Shown here in pieces: positions 8,845 to 18,858 of a DNA stretch of 64,000 bases. The stretch covers positions 1,178,001-1,242,000 of the forward strand of contig NZ_JQLI01000001.1 of assembly GCF_000744095.1 (NCBI RefSeq), written 5' to 3'. The position numbers and the translations under genes were made by a program. Within the stretch, counting starts at the first letter, position 1; the number at the start of each line of letters is the position of its first letter. The DNA is from Cupriavidus necator A5-1 (GTDB lineage: Bacteria > Pseudomonadota > Gammaproteobacteria > Burkholderiales > Burkholderiaceae). The notes under the pieces were generated by a model. It was not told the DNA's origin. It saw only the letters and a program-made list of their open reading frames with translations, and made no database searches.

Positions 8845-9684
8845 ATGCTTTTCAACGATCTATTCAAGTCCCTCGAAGCCGTCCGCTGGCACATGGACAA
8901 GGACATCCCATGGGATTCGTTCGACGCCAGCCTGCTGACCGATGACCAGGCGAAAACCATCCGCATGAATGCCATCACCGAATGGTCCGCCCTGCCGGCC
9001 ACGGAGATGTTCCTGCGCGACAACCGCCACGATTCCGACTTTTCGGCGTTCATGAGCATCTGGTTCTTCGAGGAACAGAAGCACTCGCTGGTGCTGATGG
9101 AGTACCTGCGCCGCTTCCGCCCGGACCTGGTGCCGACCGAAGAAGAATTGCACGCCGTGCGCTTCGAGTTCGACCCGGCCCCGCCGCTGGAAACGCTGAT
9201 GCTGCATTTCTGCGGCGAGATCCGCCTGAACCACTGGTACCGCCGCGCCGCCGAATGGCACTCGGAACCGGTGATCAAGCACATCTACCGCACGCTGTCC
9301 CAGGACGAAGCCCGCCACGGTGGCGCGTACCTGCGCTACATGAAGAAGTACCTGGCCCAGTTTGGCGATCCGGCACGCGCCGCGTTTGCCAAGATCGGCG
9401 TGCTGATGGCATCGGCCCGCCGCACGGAAAAGCCGCTGCACCCGACCAACCTGCACGTGAACAAGGCGTTGTTCCCCCACGACACGGTGCAGTCCCGCCT
9501 GCCGGATCCGGACTGGCTCGTGCACTGGCTCGACGAGCAGATCCGCTTTGATGAGAGCTGGGAGAAGAAGGTGATCGAGCGGATCCTGCACAACATGTCG
9601 CTGCTGTTCGAGGGCAGGTTCGACAGGGTGCAGGACCTGAACCGCTACCGCAAGGAGCTAAGAGTAAGCAGTCAGGCTGGCTAG
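8845..9684 (+). CDS. ferritin-like (diiron) domain protein
   Basis: Predicted 279-residue soluble helical protein. It shows ferritin-like diiron motifs: candidate ligands E46/E54, E76-E77-x2-H80 (FFEEQKH) and E155-x2-H158 (SQDEARH). The arrangement is like that of acyl-ACP desaturase or other ferritin-like oxidases rather than storage ferritin. The frame is open upstream to 8725 and overlaps the previous gene, but the leader there is unlike the family, so ATG 8845 was chosen. Function not determined; similar proteins are common in Cupriavidus/Ralstonia genomes (recollection, not searched). Confidence 0.78.
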   Translation: MLFNDLFKSLEAVRWHMDKDIPWDSFDASLLTDDQAKTIRMNAITEWSALPATEMFLRDNRHDSDFSAFMSIWFFEEQKHSLVLMEYLRRFRPDLVPTEEELHAVRFEFDPAPPLETLMLHFCGEIRLNHWYRRAAEWHSEPVIKHIYRTLSQDEARHGGAYLRYMKKYLAQFGDPARAAFAKIGVLMASARRTEKPLHPTNLHVNKALFPHDTVQSRLPDPDWLVHWLDEQIRFDESWEKKVIERILHNMSLLFEGRFDRVQDLNRYRKELRVSSQAG

Positions 9685-9834
9685 CAAAGTGGCAGTCGGC
9701 CTATTCGAGTGGACGGCTTGTAGGACTCAGTCATCCAAGGGCGGACCGGCTGCTTTTGCGGCAGCTACTGTTGCAGATCGCTATTTCCGCTAATGGCGGT
9801 CATTATTTCCGCCAATGTTGAAATTCGAACCCCG

Positions 9835-10321
9835 TCACCTAACCCTGGGCTGACGCTTCCCAAGCTCACGAAGCACTGCCGAAAGGTTGCGGCAAATGCG
9901 TAGCGTGGATGCCGGTGCCGTATTGAGTCTATGGCCTGGGACTTGGCAGACAGCCGTGTGCGGATCTAGCCAATCCTGCTTCCAGCGAGGCGAGAAAACG
10001 TCGACTGGATTCAGCACAAGGCAGTCGAAGCAGTATGGGAGCCGATCTCGGTCTGAGACCCATGCCATTGGCGTTTGAAGCGCCGCCAACCTTGGGATAC
10101 CAACATGGGTCAGTCGCGCGAGGCGGCACAGTGCGTGCTCGTCCATCGGAGGGAATAGATGGATACGTACCAAGGTCGCCAATCTCCCACAACTGGTCAA
10201 CACTGATCTCATACCTCGCAGCCAGGCGACCGAGCCAACCGCCAAACGCTTCGTCATCGAATGGACGCGGAGCAACAGGCCAAGGCCTGACGCCCTCAGG
10301 AGAGCAGGTTCCGAGCTGCAT
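9835..10321 (-). pseudogene. TniQ-family transposition protein, frameshifted fragment
   Basis: The first part (from 10321) begins with the TniQ-like segment WPVAPRPFDDEAFGGWLGRL. Near 10060 the reading moves to another frame and continues with the TniQ zinc-site segment LPYCFDCLVLNPVD and a WLDPHTAVCQVPGH stretch. TniQ proteins work with TniA/TniB in Tn5053/Tn402- and Tn7-type transposition, but no such partners are present. The fragment starts about 10 bases from the left end of the IS5 element, which may have separated it from its promoter. Inactive relic. Confidence 0.75.
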
Positions 10322-10331
10322 TCTTGTGACT

Positions 10332-11250
10332 AAGAGACCGTTTCAAAAAGACCCCCGGGGGGCTGTTAACCTTTTCGGCAAGCTGTTAACCTTGGCCACC
10401 TGAACAACGGGAACCGAGGGGATGAGCGCGCCGATCATTGATGACGAGCTGTGGGCACTGATCGAACCTTTGCTACCGCCGCCGAAACCGCGACGCGAGA
10501 AGTATCCAGGCCGGCGCCCGGTTTCGAACCGAGCTACACTGAACGGCATCCTGTTCGTGTTCAAGACCGGGATACGCTGGTGCGACATGTCGACCAAGTT
10601 GGGATTTGGTTCGGGTTCGACCTGCTGGAGGCGCTTGCGCGACTGGCACAAGGTCGGCGTATGGAAGCGATTGCACGAGCTACTGCTGGCGAAGTTACGC
10701 GAGGCCGGCGAACTCGATTTCTCGCGAGCAGCCGTCGATTCATCGTCGGTGCGAGCCGTTGGGGCGGGCGAAAAACTGGTCCGAACCCCACGGATCGTTC
10801 GCGACCTGGTTCCAAGCATCACATCCTCGTCGATGCGAATGGCGTCCCCATCAGCGCAATCCTGACCGGCGCGAACCGCAACGACGTCACCCAATTGCTG
10901 CCGCTCGTTGATGCGATCCCGCCAATTCGCGGCGTGCGCGGCCGGCCGCTTCAGAAGCCCAAAGTCATCTACGCAGACCGTGGCTACGACTCCGAGCCGC
11001 ATCGTCAGCGGCTCCGCGAGCGCAGTATCAAACCGGTGATCGCCAGGCGCCGGACAGAACACGGCAGTGGTCTGGGCAAATTCCGCTGGGTTGTCGAACG
11101 TACTCATGCGTGGCTTCACAACTTCCGTCGTCTTCGTATTCGCTTCGAGCGTCGGGCTGACATTCACGAAGCCTTCCTTAAACTCGGGTGCTCACTCGTC
11201 TGCTGGAACATCTTCAGGCGCGCTGAGCCGTCTTTTTGAAACGGTCTCTT
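10332..11250 (+). mobile_element. IS5-family (IS427-group-like) insertion sequence, apparently complete
   Basis: The ends are perfect 21-bp terminal inverted repeats, AAGAGACCGTTTCAAAAAGA plus C (10332-10352 and 11230-11250 in reverse). The 919-bp length and the two-frame transposase are typical of the IS427 group. I see CTA at or near both flanks but cannot state a target duplication with confidence. Confidence 0.9.
10422..11239 (+). CDS. IS5-family transposase made by -1 ribosomal frameshift
   Basis: Frame one runs from 10422 (MSAPIIDDELWALIEPLLPP) to the sequence GGC GAA AAA C near 10770. A -1 slip there joins it to the second frame, giving the family-typical junction ...VGAGEK-TGPNPTDRSRPG. 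The second frame carries the remaining DDE parts (YADRGYDSE and the FRWVVERTHAWLHNFRR signature) and ends at 11239. Without the slip the product stops at 10865. Programmed frameshifting on an A-run is usual in this IS group, so I regard the gene as intact. Confidence 0.85.
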
Positions 11251-11333
11251 CTATGGGGGCGAGGTTGTCAAGCCCCTTCGGTATTGGATTTCAGTCGGTA
11301 TCTGGGCGGCGATACTTTCTCCTTGCAAGCCAT

Positions 11334-12439
11334 TACTCAGCAGTCCGAAATATAGGCGACAGATGGGGCGTCGAAGAATGAGCGCACAAGCCGGCGGTTC
11401 TTCTTCACCTCGTGCAGGTGCTGCTCAACGCGGATTTCCAGTTTCTCGCCCGCTCGCAACGGATTGCGCGCCACACCAGTTCGCTTGAGATGACTCCACA
11501 CGAACTCGTCGGGATTCAGGTCGGGCGCGTATCCCGGCAGCACATGCATCGTGAGCTTTCCCTTGGTCGATTCGATGTACTCGCGCACATTGGCCTTCTT
11601 GTGTGCTGGCAGTCCATCAACGATCAGATGCACTGGGCGGTTGCGGCCCTTCATCATCTTCTTGAGCAATTCGATGAATAGCTCCGCGGTCAAGGCCCCT
11701 TTGTAGATCGCAAACCAGAAGGCACCTTTGGCGTTCACCGCGGACGCGGCGGAAATCGATTGGCGCTGCCCGGGGCGCTCAATCACCGGTGTCTCGCCTT
11801 TGACCGCCCAGGTCTTGCCATGCACCGCGTCGGCTCGAAATCCTGATTCGTCCCAGAAGTAGATGTCCGCACCGCTTTGCTTGGCCGCAGCCGCAATGCC
11901 CGGAAATGATTCACGCTGCCAGCGTTCGACGGCCTGCGGATCTCGTTGGTACGCCCGCTGCAATGGCTTTTGCGGGCTCAAGCCCAGTCCCGCCAGCAGC
12001 CTGCCCACCGCTGTGACACCCATCTTCACATCAAATTTCTCATCGATGAGCGTGGCCACAATCTGTCGTGTCCACAGCCCGAAGTCCAGACCGTATTGCC
12101 GAGGATCCCGCCCGTTGATCCACCGAAAGACCTGCGCCTGTTGCGCTCGCGTGAGCTTGCGTGGCCGGCCTGTCGCTGGACGCGATGCCAGCGCCCGCGC
12201 GCCTTTGCCCGGGCCCGAGGCCGCCTTGAGCCAACGGTAGATTGACGTTCGGTTCATGCCCAGCGACTTCACCACCACCGATGGTTTCTCGCCTTCGCGA
12301 ACCCGGCGCAAGGCAAGTCGGCGGAATTCCTCTTGCGTCGCGCGATCCAGCGTACGGCCATCTCGTTTCATGTTGAATGAGACTAAACGGTCGTCACGAG
12401 GTTCCAATTTTTGTCGCTTTATTTACGGACTGGTGAGTA
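11334..12439 (-). mobile_element. IS630-family insertion sequence with 26-bp imperfect inverted repeats
   Basis: The ends are CTCAGCAGTCCGAAATATAG... (11336-11361) and its imperfect inverse (12412-12437; 20 of 26 positions match). They are flanked by TA at 11334-11335 and 12438-12439, the target duplication expected for IS630/Tc1-mariner elements. The element sits 83 bp from the IS5 element. Confidence 0.88.
11337..12371 (-). CDS. IS630-family transposase
   Basis: Predicted 344-residue DDE transposase. It has an N-terminal HTH (EKPSVVVKSLGMNRTSIYRWL) followed by a winged-helix part, then the catalytic triad in IYFWDESGFR, HLIVDGLPAHK and YAPDLNPDEFVW. The start at 12371 (MKRDGRTLDRAT) fits the family; an in-frame ATG at 12407 is possible. 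The stop codon lies inside the terminal repeat. The frame is intact, so the element may be active. Confidence 0.9.
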   Translation of the reverse strand: MKRDGRTLDRATQEEFRRLALRRVREGEKPSVVVKSLGMNRTSIYRWLKAASGPGKGARALASRPATGRPRKLTRAQQAQVFRWINGRDPRQYGLDFGLWTRQIVATLIDEKFDVKMGVTAVGRLLAGLGLSPQKPLQRAYQRDPQAVERWQRESFPGIAAAAKQSGADIYFWDESGFRADAVHGKTWAVKGETPVIERPGQRQSISAASAVNAKGAFWFAIYKGALTAELFIELLKKMMKGRNRPVHLIVDGLPAHKKANVREYIESTKGKLTMHVLPGYAPDLNPDEFVWSHLKRTGVARNPLRAGEKLEIRVEQHLHEVKKNRRLVRSFFDAPSVAYISDC

Positions 12440-12684
12440 ATTTTCGTTGGCGGACTGACGCGGCACGAAGCCGGAGGTCGGGGTGCTCAATGGCCGGGCT
12501 ACTGCCCGGACTATCTTCTATCCGTGCCGGCGCAGGGCCTGGCACCACATACCACATGCGCAAAGCGCTGGAACTGCCCCTGTTACCTGCGCGCCCCATC
12601 TAAAACGACGGCCACCCGTGGAGGTAGCCCGGACCGTTTACGGGCGCGCTGACCTGCTATCGTTACCGCATAGCCCTGACACGC
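12440..12684. other. non-coding spacer between IS630 and IS110 elements
   Basis: No supportable gene. It probably contains the 3' non-coding end of the IS110 element, which lacks terminal inverted repeats, so its edge cannot be fixed. Confidence 0.4.
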
Positions 12685-13833
12685 TCAGGGCCGGCGTCCC
12701 GTCGCTACTGGTTTGAGGCTTGCCCCGGAGGGAATCTCGCCGTACTCGAGATAGCGCCACAGGGCAATTGCTAATCTGCGGGCAACTGCGACAATTCCGA
12801 CGCGCCGCATGCGCTTGCTGCCTGGCGCGAAGCGGTCATTGAACCATTGCGTGAGCTGGCTCGTTGGCTGGTGGCGTAGCCAGCTCCAGGCCAGTTCAAT
12901 CATCAGCCAGCGCGCTCGTTTGTTGCCCGCCTTACTGATGCCTTGCTCGACCTGGCTTTCGCCGCTGCTATAGGGCGTCGGCGCCAGCCCGAGGCAGCCT
13001 GCGAGTTCGCGCCGGTTGTGAAAGCGGCGCCAGCCAAACAGTTCCTTGACCAGGACCCAGGAGCTGCCCACGCCAATCCCGCTGAGCCGCGCGAGCAGCG
13101 CAATGGCTGGCTGCGTGCTGAGCTTCACCGCCTCGCGCTGCTGGGCTTCAATTGTCTTGATCTGCGTTTTCACCAGCGCCAGTCGGACGACTTCACGTTC
13201 GATCTCGGCACGCAAGCCAGGGGGCAGTTGCGCGCCATGTTGGTTCCACCATGGCTTCCAAAGGCGGTCACCGATGTGGGCGACCCGCAGGTTATGCAAT
13301 ATCAGCAGCGAACGAACCCGGTTGCTGTGGGCCGTGCGTTCCTGTTTGAGCCGCCCGAGCTCGCGGTGCAAACGCCGCTCATCTTCCTGCTCTGGTGTTG
13401 GGACCCGCGCGACTGCCCAGACCCGCCGCTCGCCGGCGTGGTAGCGCATCAACATCGACAGCAGCTTGTCACCGTCGAGCCGGTCCGTCTTGGCGCGCCG
13501 TGCACGGCGGTTGACTTCAATACTGGCCGAATCGACCACGAGGTTATGGATACCTTGCTCCGTGAGCCAGCGGTGCAACCAGAAGCCGTCACGGCCGGCC
13601 TCGTAGCAACTGCGCACCGGCGCTTCCGCGGCCAGGCCGCAACGTGCCTTGGCCTTCGAGATCGCTGTTAGGACCGACGCCATATCACTTGCCGCGACCG
13701 TGCAGCGGCTCGGCGCGTACACGCCGTCACCCAACGACAGCTTCCAGCTCTTGTCGCCCAATTCAAAGGCTATATACAGCCGACCGATGACTGCCGTATC
13801 CTGTCCTTGAAGGGCTGTTTCAGGCGCATTCAT
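12685..13833 (-). CDS. IS110-family transposase
   Basis: Predicted 382-residue DEDD transposase. The N-terminal RuvC-like part starts at RLYIAFELGDKSWKLSL and continues through SCYEAGRDGFWLHRWL and RRAKTDRLDGDKL. The C-terminal transposase-20 domain contains LSGIGVGSSWVLVKELFGW and LAGCLGLAPTPYSSGES. The length is near the IS110 norm and the frame is intact. IS110 elements encode a bridge RNA in their non-coding ends; I could not define it here. Confidence 0.9.
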   Translation of the reverse strand: MNAPETALQGQDTAVIGRLYIAFELGDKSWKLSLGDGVYAPSRCTVAASDMASVLTAISKAKARCGLAAEAPVRSCYEAGRDGFWLHRWLTEQGIHNLVVDSASIEVNRRARRAKTDRLDGDKLLSMLMRYHAGERRVWAVARVPTPEQEDERRLHRELGRLKQERTAHSNRVRSLLILHNLRVAHIGDRLWKPWWNQHGAQLPPGLRAEIEREVVRLALVKTQIKTIEAQQREAVKLSTQPAIALLARLSGIGVGSSWVLVKELFGWRRFHNRRELAGCLGLAPTPYSSGESQVEQGISKAGNKRARWLMIELAWSWLRHQPTSQLTQWFNDRFAPGSKRMRRVGIVAVARRLAIALWRYLEYGEIPSGASLKPVATGRRP

Positions 13834-14037
13834 TTGCGTGCTCCTTTCGAAAAACGGGGTTGTTCGAATCCTCGTTTTACTCCAGGGGCTTACCTGGCCA
13901 GCCCTTCCATAGACAGTATGACTTCCGTGAGGCAGAGGCTGGCCTGCCGCGAGGAATCAAACGCGGGTTAGCATTGCTGCCAGAGCCGCACGGTGCGGAC
14001 AGGGCCGCACCCGGCGATTTCCGGCACGGAGGCCAGC

Positions 14038-15172
14038 ATGGACCACGATAGCACGCTTTATGTAGGGCTCGACGTTCACAAGGAATCGATCACGGTCGCC
14101 TATGCGCTCGGCGAGGGCGAGGTTGAACTGCTCGGCAAGATCGGCACGACGAAGGCGGAAGTCGAACGCTTGTGCAAGCGCCTGCAGTCCAAAGCGCGAC
14201 GGGTCAGGGTCGTCTACGAGGCGGGCCCATGCGGATATGGTCTTTACCGACAGCTTGCAGGGAAGGGATTCGACTGCATGGTGTGCGCACCGTCGTTGAT
14301 TCCCAAAAAGCCGGGTGAACGCGTCAAGACTGATCGACGTGACGCCGTGAAGCTCGTGCGTGCGCTCCGCGCGGGCGACCTGTCGAGGGTCTATGTGCCC
14401 ACCGTGGAGGACGAAGCGTTCCGCGATCTCTCACGTGCGTGGGTAAGTGCCAAAGACGATCTGAAGCGTGCCCGGCAACGGCTGAAGGCCTTTCTTTCTG
14501 CTCTCGCATGGGGTGCGCTATGCGGGCCGGGCCGACTGGGGGCCGGCGCACCGGCGCTGGCTGAGCACGTATGCCTTCGACAGCGCGTGGCAGCAACTGG
14601 CGTTCGAGGAGCATCGGCGCACGATCGAGGACCGCCTCGCGCAATGCGCCCGGCTGGAGGCCGCGTTGCGCGAGGCGGTCGTCAACTGGCACTTCTATCC
14701 GGCCGTGCTCGGCCTGCAAACGATGCGCGGCGTGCAATTCACCACAGCAGTGGGCATGCTCGCGGAGTTGGGCGATCTCTCGCGCTTTGAGCATCCGCGC
14801 CAATTGATGGCATGGCTGGGGGTGACACCATCCGAACACTCCTCCGGCGATAGGCGCCGTCAGGGCAGCATCACCAAGACCGGCAACAGCTATGCAAGGA
14901 AGCTGCTCGTGGAGGCCGCCTGGAGCTACCGGCATCCGGCACGCGTAAGTCCCGACATTCAACGTCGGCACGAAGGCCTCCCGAAGGCTATCATCGATCG
15001 CGCCTGGGACGCGCAGGTCCGGCTATGCCGGCGCTATCGCAAGCTGGCCGCGCGAGGCAAAAACGCGAACATCGCGGTAGTCGCGACGGCTCGCGAGCTG
15101 GCCGGCTTCATCTGGGACATCAGCCGGCTGTCCATGTCCTTGGCCGTATCGGAAGAGGCGCCCGCCGTGTAA
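14038..15172 (+). pseudogene. IS110-family transposase broken by a 4-bp tandem duplication
   Basis: The N-terminal half starts MDHDSTLYVGLDVHKESIT and runs well to RLKAFL. At 14491-14498 the tetramer TTTC occurs twice, shifting the frame. Removing one copy restores ...RLKAFLLSHGVRYAGRADW and the rest of the protein (LQTMRGVQFTTAVGMLAELG, LMAWLGVTPSEHSSG) to the stop at 15172. The gene is otherwise full-length (about 377 residues after correction) and is divergent from the first IS110 gene. Confidence 0.88.
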
Positions 15173-16141
15173 CACAGCGCTTCGTCAACCACCCCACAAC
15201 CCACTGGAAGAGTTTCCTGAAGGCGGCGTAGCCCGGGCATCCGAGTAACCCGCGAAGATACTACGCAAGGAATGTCATCCGATTTGCGACCATAGGTAGC
15301 GGCAGGCTCGTTGGACGGACTTCTGTAATGCGGTAGCCAACCCGCGAATATCAGTGTGATCCACCGTCGAGAATTACTGCTACGTCGCCCTCAGGAAATT
15401 CAGATCAAATGCACTGACCACAAACCGAACCAATCCGATTGACAACGGAAGTCATATCAGTATCTAAGCTATAGATCTATTTTTGCTACGGGACTTCACT
15501 ACCGTCCGTGAAAGCCGGCCTGGCTCGTACAGGCCGCTCTTCCTCTCGGACTTGAGGTCTGGCTGGTGGGTGCTTGTTCTCGCACCCGGAACTTTCATCC
15601 TAGCTACTCGCCTCCGACAGTTCAACACCACCGGCCGTAATGTTCGGGATAGTCCCTAGTACGCTTCTCCTTCGCCTCCCAACGTGTGTGAAGTCCTTTC
15701 CTGGGTGGCCCAACGATATGTCGCGACATGATATGTATTCAGTTCGCCAGTAGCTGTTCGTCGGCCGAAGGACAGTACGGGTTAGCGCGACTGGTTGAAG
15801 TCGGCTAACGAAAGCGGTTAGCTAACGCACGCCGTGGCATCTCGAACTGAAAGGAGGGTCGCCGCTAGCTGACCTAAAAAAACGATGAGAGAACCCTCGT
15901 TACTGGGGCGGTTATGGGGGAGGCCACAAGGACATCATCGCCAGTACATATTGACTTCGAACTTTTTTACGTCAGAATTAAGTAACACTTGGATGACGCA
16001 TCTAGGCAAGCTGCACCTCTCGCAAACACGTTCGAGCAAGGCCGGCGAGAGGCCTGCCGTTGTTCAAAGCAGACAAAGTCAATAGCGCATACAGAATCAG
16101 TCCGGTAACCCAGACGCCGGGTGATGTCAGGGGAGGCAGAA
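15173..16141. other. ~970-bp interval without a recognisable gene
   Basis: Only short, unconvincing frames occur. There is a 6-bp hairpin at 15568-15587 (GGGTGC / GCACCC) and a lower-GC stretch around 15430-15490. The 3' end of the IS110 element presumably lies in the first part. I see no clear RNA gene. Confidence 0.4.
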
Positions 16142-16516
16142 ATGACGACGGCACGGGCTGGAACCAAAGGGGAAGCCATCAGGCTGCTAGCGGCAGAGGG
16201 GATAGCACGAGTTGAGCTTGACTACGAATCAGGTTGGCAAGATGCTATTGAACTCGGGCGCTTGGGACAGAAGGCGGGCATCCGCGTGGAGTATCACGGA
16301 CACGAAAACATTGCCGTGAAGTCCCGCACTGCCCTCATTGCGGGCCTCAGTCGACCGAAGGTGTCCTTCCGGCAACGGAACCTTTACTGCCTGTTTGCAT
16401 TAGACGAGCTGACCGCCGACGAATTGGCGGCCTTGGAGACAAAGGCCATGAATGTCGGAGACTACATCCTGGCCGGGCACCTACTGCGGGACGTCGATGC
16501 CATTTGGACTGAGTAG
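16142..16516 (+). CDS. hypothetical protein
   Basis: Predicted 124-residue soluble protein, not recognised. The start ATG at 16142 follows ggggaggcaga, a good ribosome-binding site. The composition is natural (mixed charge, helical C-terminal region LDELTADELAALETKAMNVG), and the frame has normal GC-rich codon use, unlike the neighbouring remnants. There is no signal peptide or membrane segment. It stands alone upstream of the cold-shock gene. Confidence 0.6.
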   Translation: MTTARAGTKGEAIRLLAAEGIARVELDYESGWQDAIELGRLGQKAGIRVEYHGHENIAVKSRTALIAGLSRPKVSFRQRNLYCLFALDELTADELAALETKAMNVGDYILAGHLLRDVDAIWTE

Positions 16517-16736
16517 CTTGGGCTTGAATTCCCGGCTTTGGCGGTCCGAAAATTGCGAATCCTCATCTCTCTAGCCCAGAGGTAAACCCTGAGAAGTGGC
16601 CAGCTTGTGGCCAGCGCACCTCTTCAGCTATGCTGGCAGTTCGTAGAGTCATCAACCATATTTGCGCGTTGCGATGATTCTAGGGCGGCGATTTCTCAGC
16701 ACACAATCTGTGTGTGCACCAAATTTCGAGGACGAG

Positions 16737-16940
16737 ATGGCGACTGGTATTGTGAAGTGGTTCAACAACGAGAAGGGCTTTGGGTTCATCACGCCAGACG
16801 ATGGCGGCGCGGACTTGTTTGCCCACCAATCGGAAATCCAAGGTTCGGGATACCGGTCGCTAGACGAAGGCGCCAAGGTTGAGTTTGAAATCAAGCAAGG
16901 GCCAAAAGGTCTGCAAGCCTCGCAGATTCGCAAACTCTAG
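16737..16940 (+). CDS. cold-shock domain protein (CspA family)
   Basis: Predicted 67-residue single-domain RNA/ssDNA-binding protein. It begins [20 protein letters not shown], with the RNP1 motif KGFGFI (13-18) and an RNP2-like DLFAHQS. Members act as RNA chaperones or antiterminators in the cytoplasm. The RNP2-like segment is LFAHQS rather than the commoner VFVHFS. A strong intrinsic terminator follows 30 bases after the stop. The frame is open upstream to 16662, but the family start at 16737 is clear. Confidence 0.95.
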   Translation: MATGIVKWFNNEKGFGFITPDDGGADLFAHQSEIQGSGYRSLDEGAKVEFEIKQGPKGLQASQIRKL

Positions 16941-16970
16941 TCACCTGCTTACCTGAGTGGCCCGAAAGAG

Positions 16971-17003
16971 AAAGCCCTCCGCTAATGCGAAGGGCTTTTT
17001 TAT
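16971..17003 (+). terminator. intrinsic terminator of the cold-shock gene
   Basis: Stem AAAGCCCT (16971-16978) pairs with AGGGCTTT (16991-16998), with an inner CGC/GCG pair closing a TAAT loop. A T-rich run follows. Confidence 0.9.
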
Positions 17004-17140
17004 TTTGGCGTGCGGGGGGCGCTTAACAATCGCTTACAGCAGGCACCCGCACTCAATGATAGTCTCCCGGAGCTAATAGGGCTGCCGTGACAGGCTTCGC
17101 CCAGCGAGAGCAAGCGCCGAGCCAACAAGGCCAAGGTCCG

Positions 17141-17529
17141 ATGCGGTGACGGCAGCAGCGCGCGGCTACCAGAGCCACGGTAGTTTGTTTTCGCGGCGAT
17201 CGTGTACTGCTTGTATCGAAAGATGGATCCAAATGGGCTCTGCCTGGCGGACGTCCGAGCAAAGACGAGTCATTCGCCGATGCGGCTGGACGAGAATTAG
17301 AGGAAGAGACGGCTCTAAGCGCCAAAGGCTTGGGCTTCCTGTTCCAGGTACTCGGCCCAACCACAGTGCATCACGTTTTCGTAGCCAATATGGGCAAGAC
17401 CGCCGTCCCCGGCAGGCAAAGGAGATCGCACGTTGCCAGTGGTTCTCGCTTTTGGAAATGGATGAGGTGGTCGTGAGCGCTACAACGCGCCAGATCGTGA
17501 ATTCGCTCCTGGCGGGACACCGACGTTAG
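17141..17529 (+). pseudogene. Nudix hydrolase, degraded
   Basis: In the frame through 17219 the sequence reads RVLLVSKDGSKWALPGGRPS, followed by the complete Nudix box G-x5-E-x7-REL-x-EE (GRPSKDESFADAAGRELEEE), then FLFQVLGPTTVHHVFVANMG. Near 17410 the reading moves to another frame (KEIARCQWFSLLEMDEVVVS) to the stop at 17529. Upstream, the only in-frame ATG (17141) is followed two codons later by TGA. A start lesion plus a C-terminal frameshift indicate a recently inactivated gene. Confidence 0.72.
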
Positions 17530-17925
17530 CTTTGCAGGCGGCTGCCGAACCCTAACCGGTAAGGAAGCTGGCCTGGCGCTACCCGTGTCGCGGTCATTCG
17601 CGCCCCCATATTCGAACGACAGAAGTTCGGTGAGGATTCAACTGGTCGATGCACAGACGATGGGATAGCCCCGCGGCGGCCGGCCGACCGAAGATGGAGT
17701 CGTTCCATTAGTCAATGATTGAAGCCCGGCCTTTGGCCAGTAGCGTCGTACTCGACGTTGGCGGTTCGGCTTCGGGGATCCGAGGCCCCGCCGGCGCAAC
17801 GAGGGGGCAAGTTTGGGACCTCAGTTTCCCAACACCGACGAAGCCGTGGCAGGATGATCTTGACGCCGGTTCGGCCGCACGTGCAGCAGTTCATCGGGCA
17901 GCGCAGGGTTGGCGAGGGAACGATG

Positions 17926-18143
17926 TCACCCCTCCGAATCTTGTGTGTCGCCGGCCGCCGCACGTAGATGAACCTCACCGTCTTGGCGGTGTGTATATGC
18001 AATTCGGCGCTCTCTCGTTTTGCCAAGGCCCATCCTGCCGCAGCCGCTTCCAGTGTCGGAAACTGTTGAGGCCTGGAGAAACTCCCCGATTCCAGCCTCC
18101 AACCAGAGCCTGCCGGCATAACACGAATGATTCGCGCTTGCAT
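17926..18143 (-). pseudogene. DUF2188-like small protein, frameshifted
   Basis: It starts at 18143 with MQARIIRVMPAGSGWRLESG and continues through FPTLEAAAAGWALAKRESAELHIH. A run ACACAC then shifts the frame; removing two bases gives the family-like end HRQDGEVHLRAAAGDTQDSEG with a stop at 17926. The resemblance to DUF2188 (short protein ending in a beta strand HxRDGxI-type segment) is by eye. A second, more decayed copy lies at 18690-18858. Confidence 0.5.
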
Positions 18144-18680
18144 ATCGCCTCCTGGATCCACCATGCAGCGTTGCTCGGCCGGCATCGCGGCCACTTCCGG
18201 CGTTGGCAGGCAACGGGCGAACGTCACCACGTCGGCACACCCCAGCTCTGTCGCCACCGGTACTGCGTACGGGCGGCCCGTCACCGATTATCGTCAGGCG
18301 GACCTCGGCTCGAAGCTCGTGCAGCTTGGCGAAGCTGCGGATTAGTGGATCAACGCCCTTCTCCGTCACAGTCGCCCGACAAAGACGAAGCTGCCCGCGG
18401 GGCGAGCCACCGGCGACGGCACGAACAGGTCATCGCGATAGCCGTTGTGGATCACCAGCGGCTGGCCGGGCATCCATCCGGCCAGAGAATGGCTGACGCA
18501 GATGTTGTCATAGAAGCGCGACGTGCAGCGCCTGACGTTACCTGCGTGAAACGACGCGTCTCGCCGTAGTGTGCATAAGGGCCGTGATGAGTCAGCACGA
18601 TGCGGCGGCGCAGCGCGCTGGCCAGTAACACGTCGTAGAAGGTCAGACCGACGAACACTACCAACCGCCCACGGAACCCA
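18144..18680 (-). pseudogene. glycosyltransferase family 4-type gene, heavily decayed
   Basis: Fragments in several frames appear in the correct order on the minus strand: DVLLASALRRRIVLTHHGPY, then YDNICVSHSLAGWMPG and PLVIHNGYRDDLF, then FVFVGRL, TEKGVDPLIRSFAKLHE and VRLTIIGDGP, then CADVVTFARCLPTPEVA. These are the landmarks of a GT-B glycosyltransferase (acceptor-side HHG, mid-domain HNGxD, then EKGxxxLI). Only about 170 of an expected ~370 residues remain, so there are internal deletions as well as frameshifts. Confidence 0.65.
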
Positions 18681-18689
18681 CGATCAGGC

Positions 18690-18858
18690 GAGCCGACGTC
18701 TGTACGACAAATAGCGGAGTTCGGCGTCTTTTCGCATGGCCATCCTGCAGCGATCGCCGCCTCCAATGTTGGAAACCTGTGAGGCTTCTCGTTGAAACCT
18801 GCTATTTCCAGTGCCCAACCATACTCTGCGGCTTAACGCGAATGATTGGCGCTTCCAT
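18690..18858 (-). pseudogene. second DUF2188-like copy, frameshifted and fused to glycosyltransferase remnant
   Basis: It starts at 18858 with MEAPIIRVKPQS. After a frameshift it reads YGWALEIAGFNEKPHRFPTL and EAAIAAGWPCEK, closely parallel to the copy at 17926-18143. It runs without a stop into the glycosyltransferase N-terminal remnant, which suggests a deletion joined the two. Confidence 0.45.

Noticed and set aside
10332..11250. IS5 transposase called a pseudogene because of two frames
   Set aside because: A -1 slip on the A-run at GAAAAAC gives the standard family junction, so programmed frameshifting is more likely than decay.
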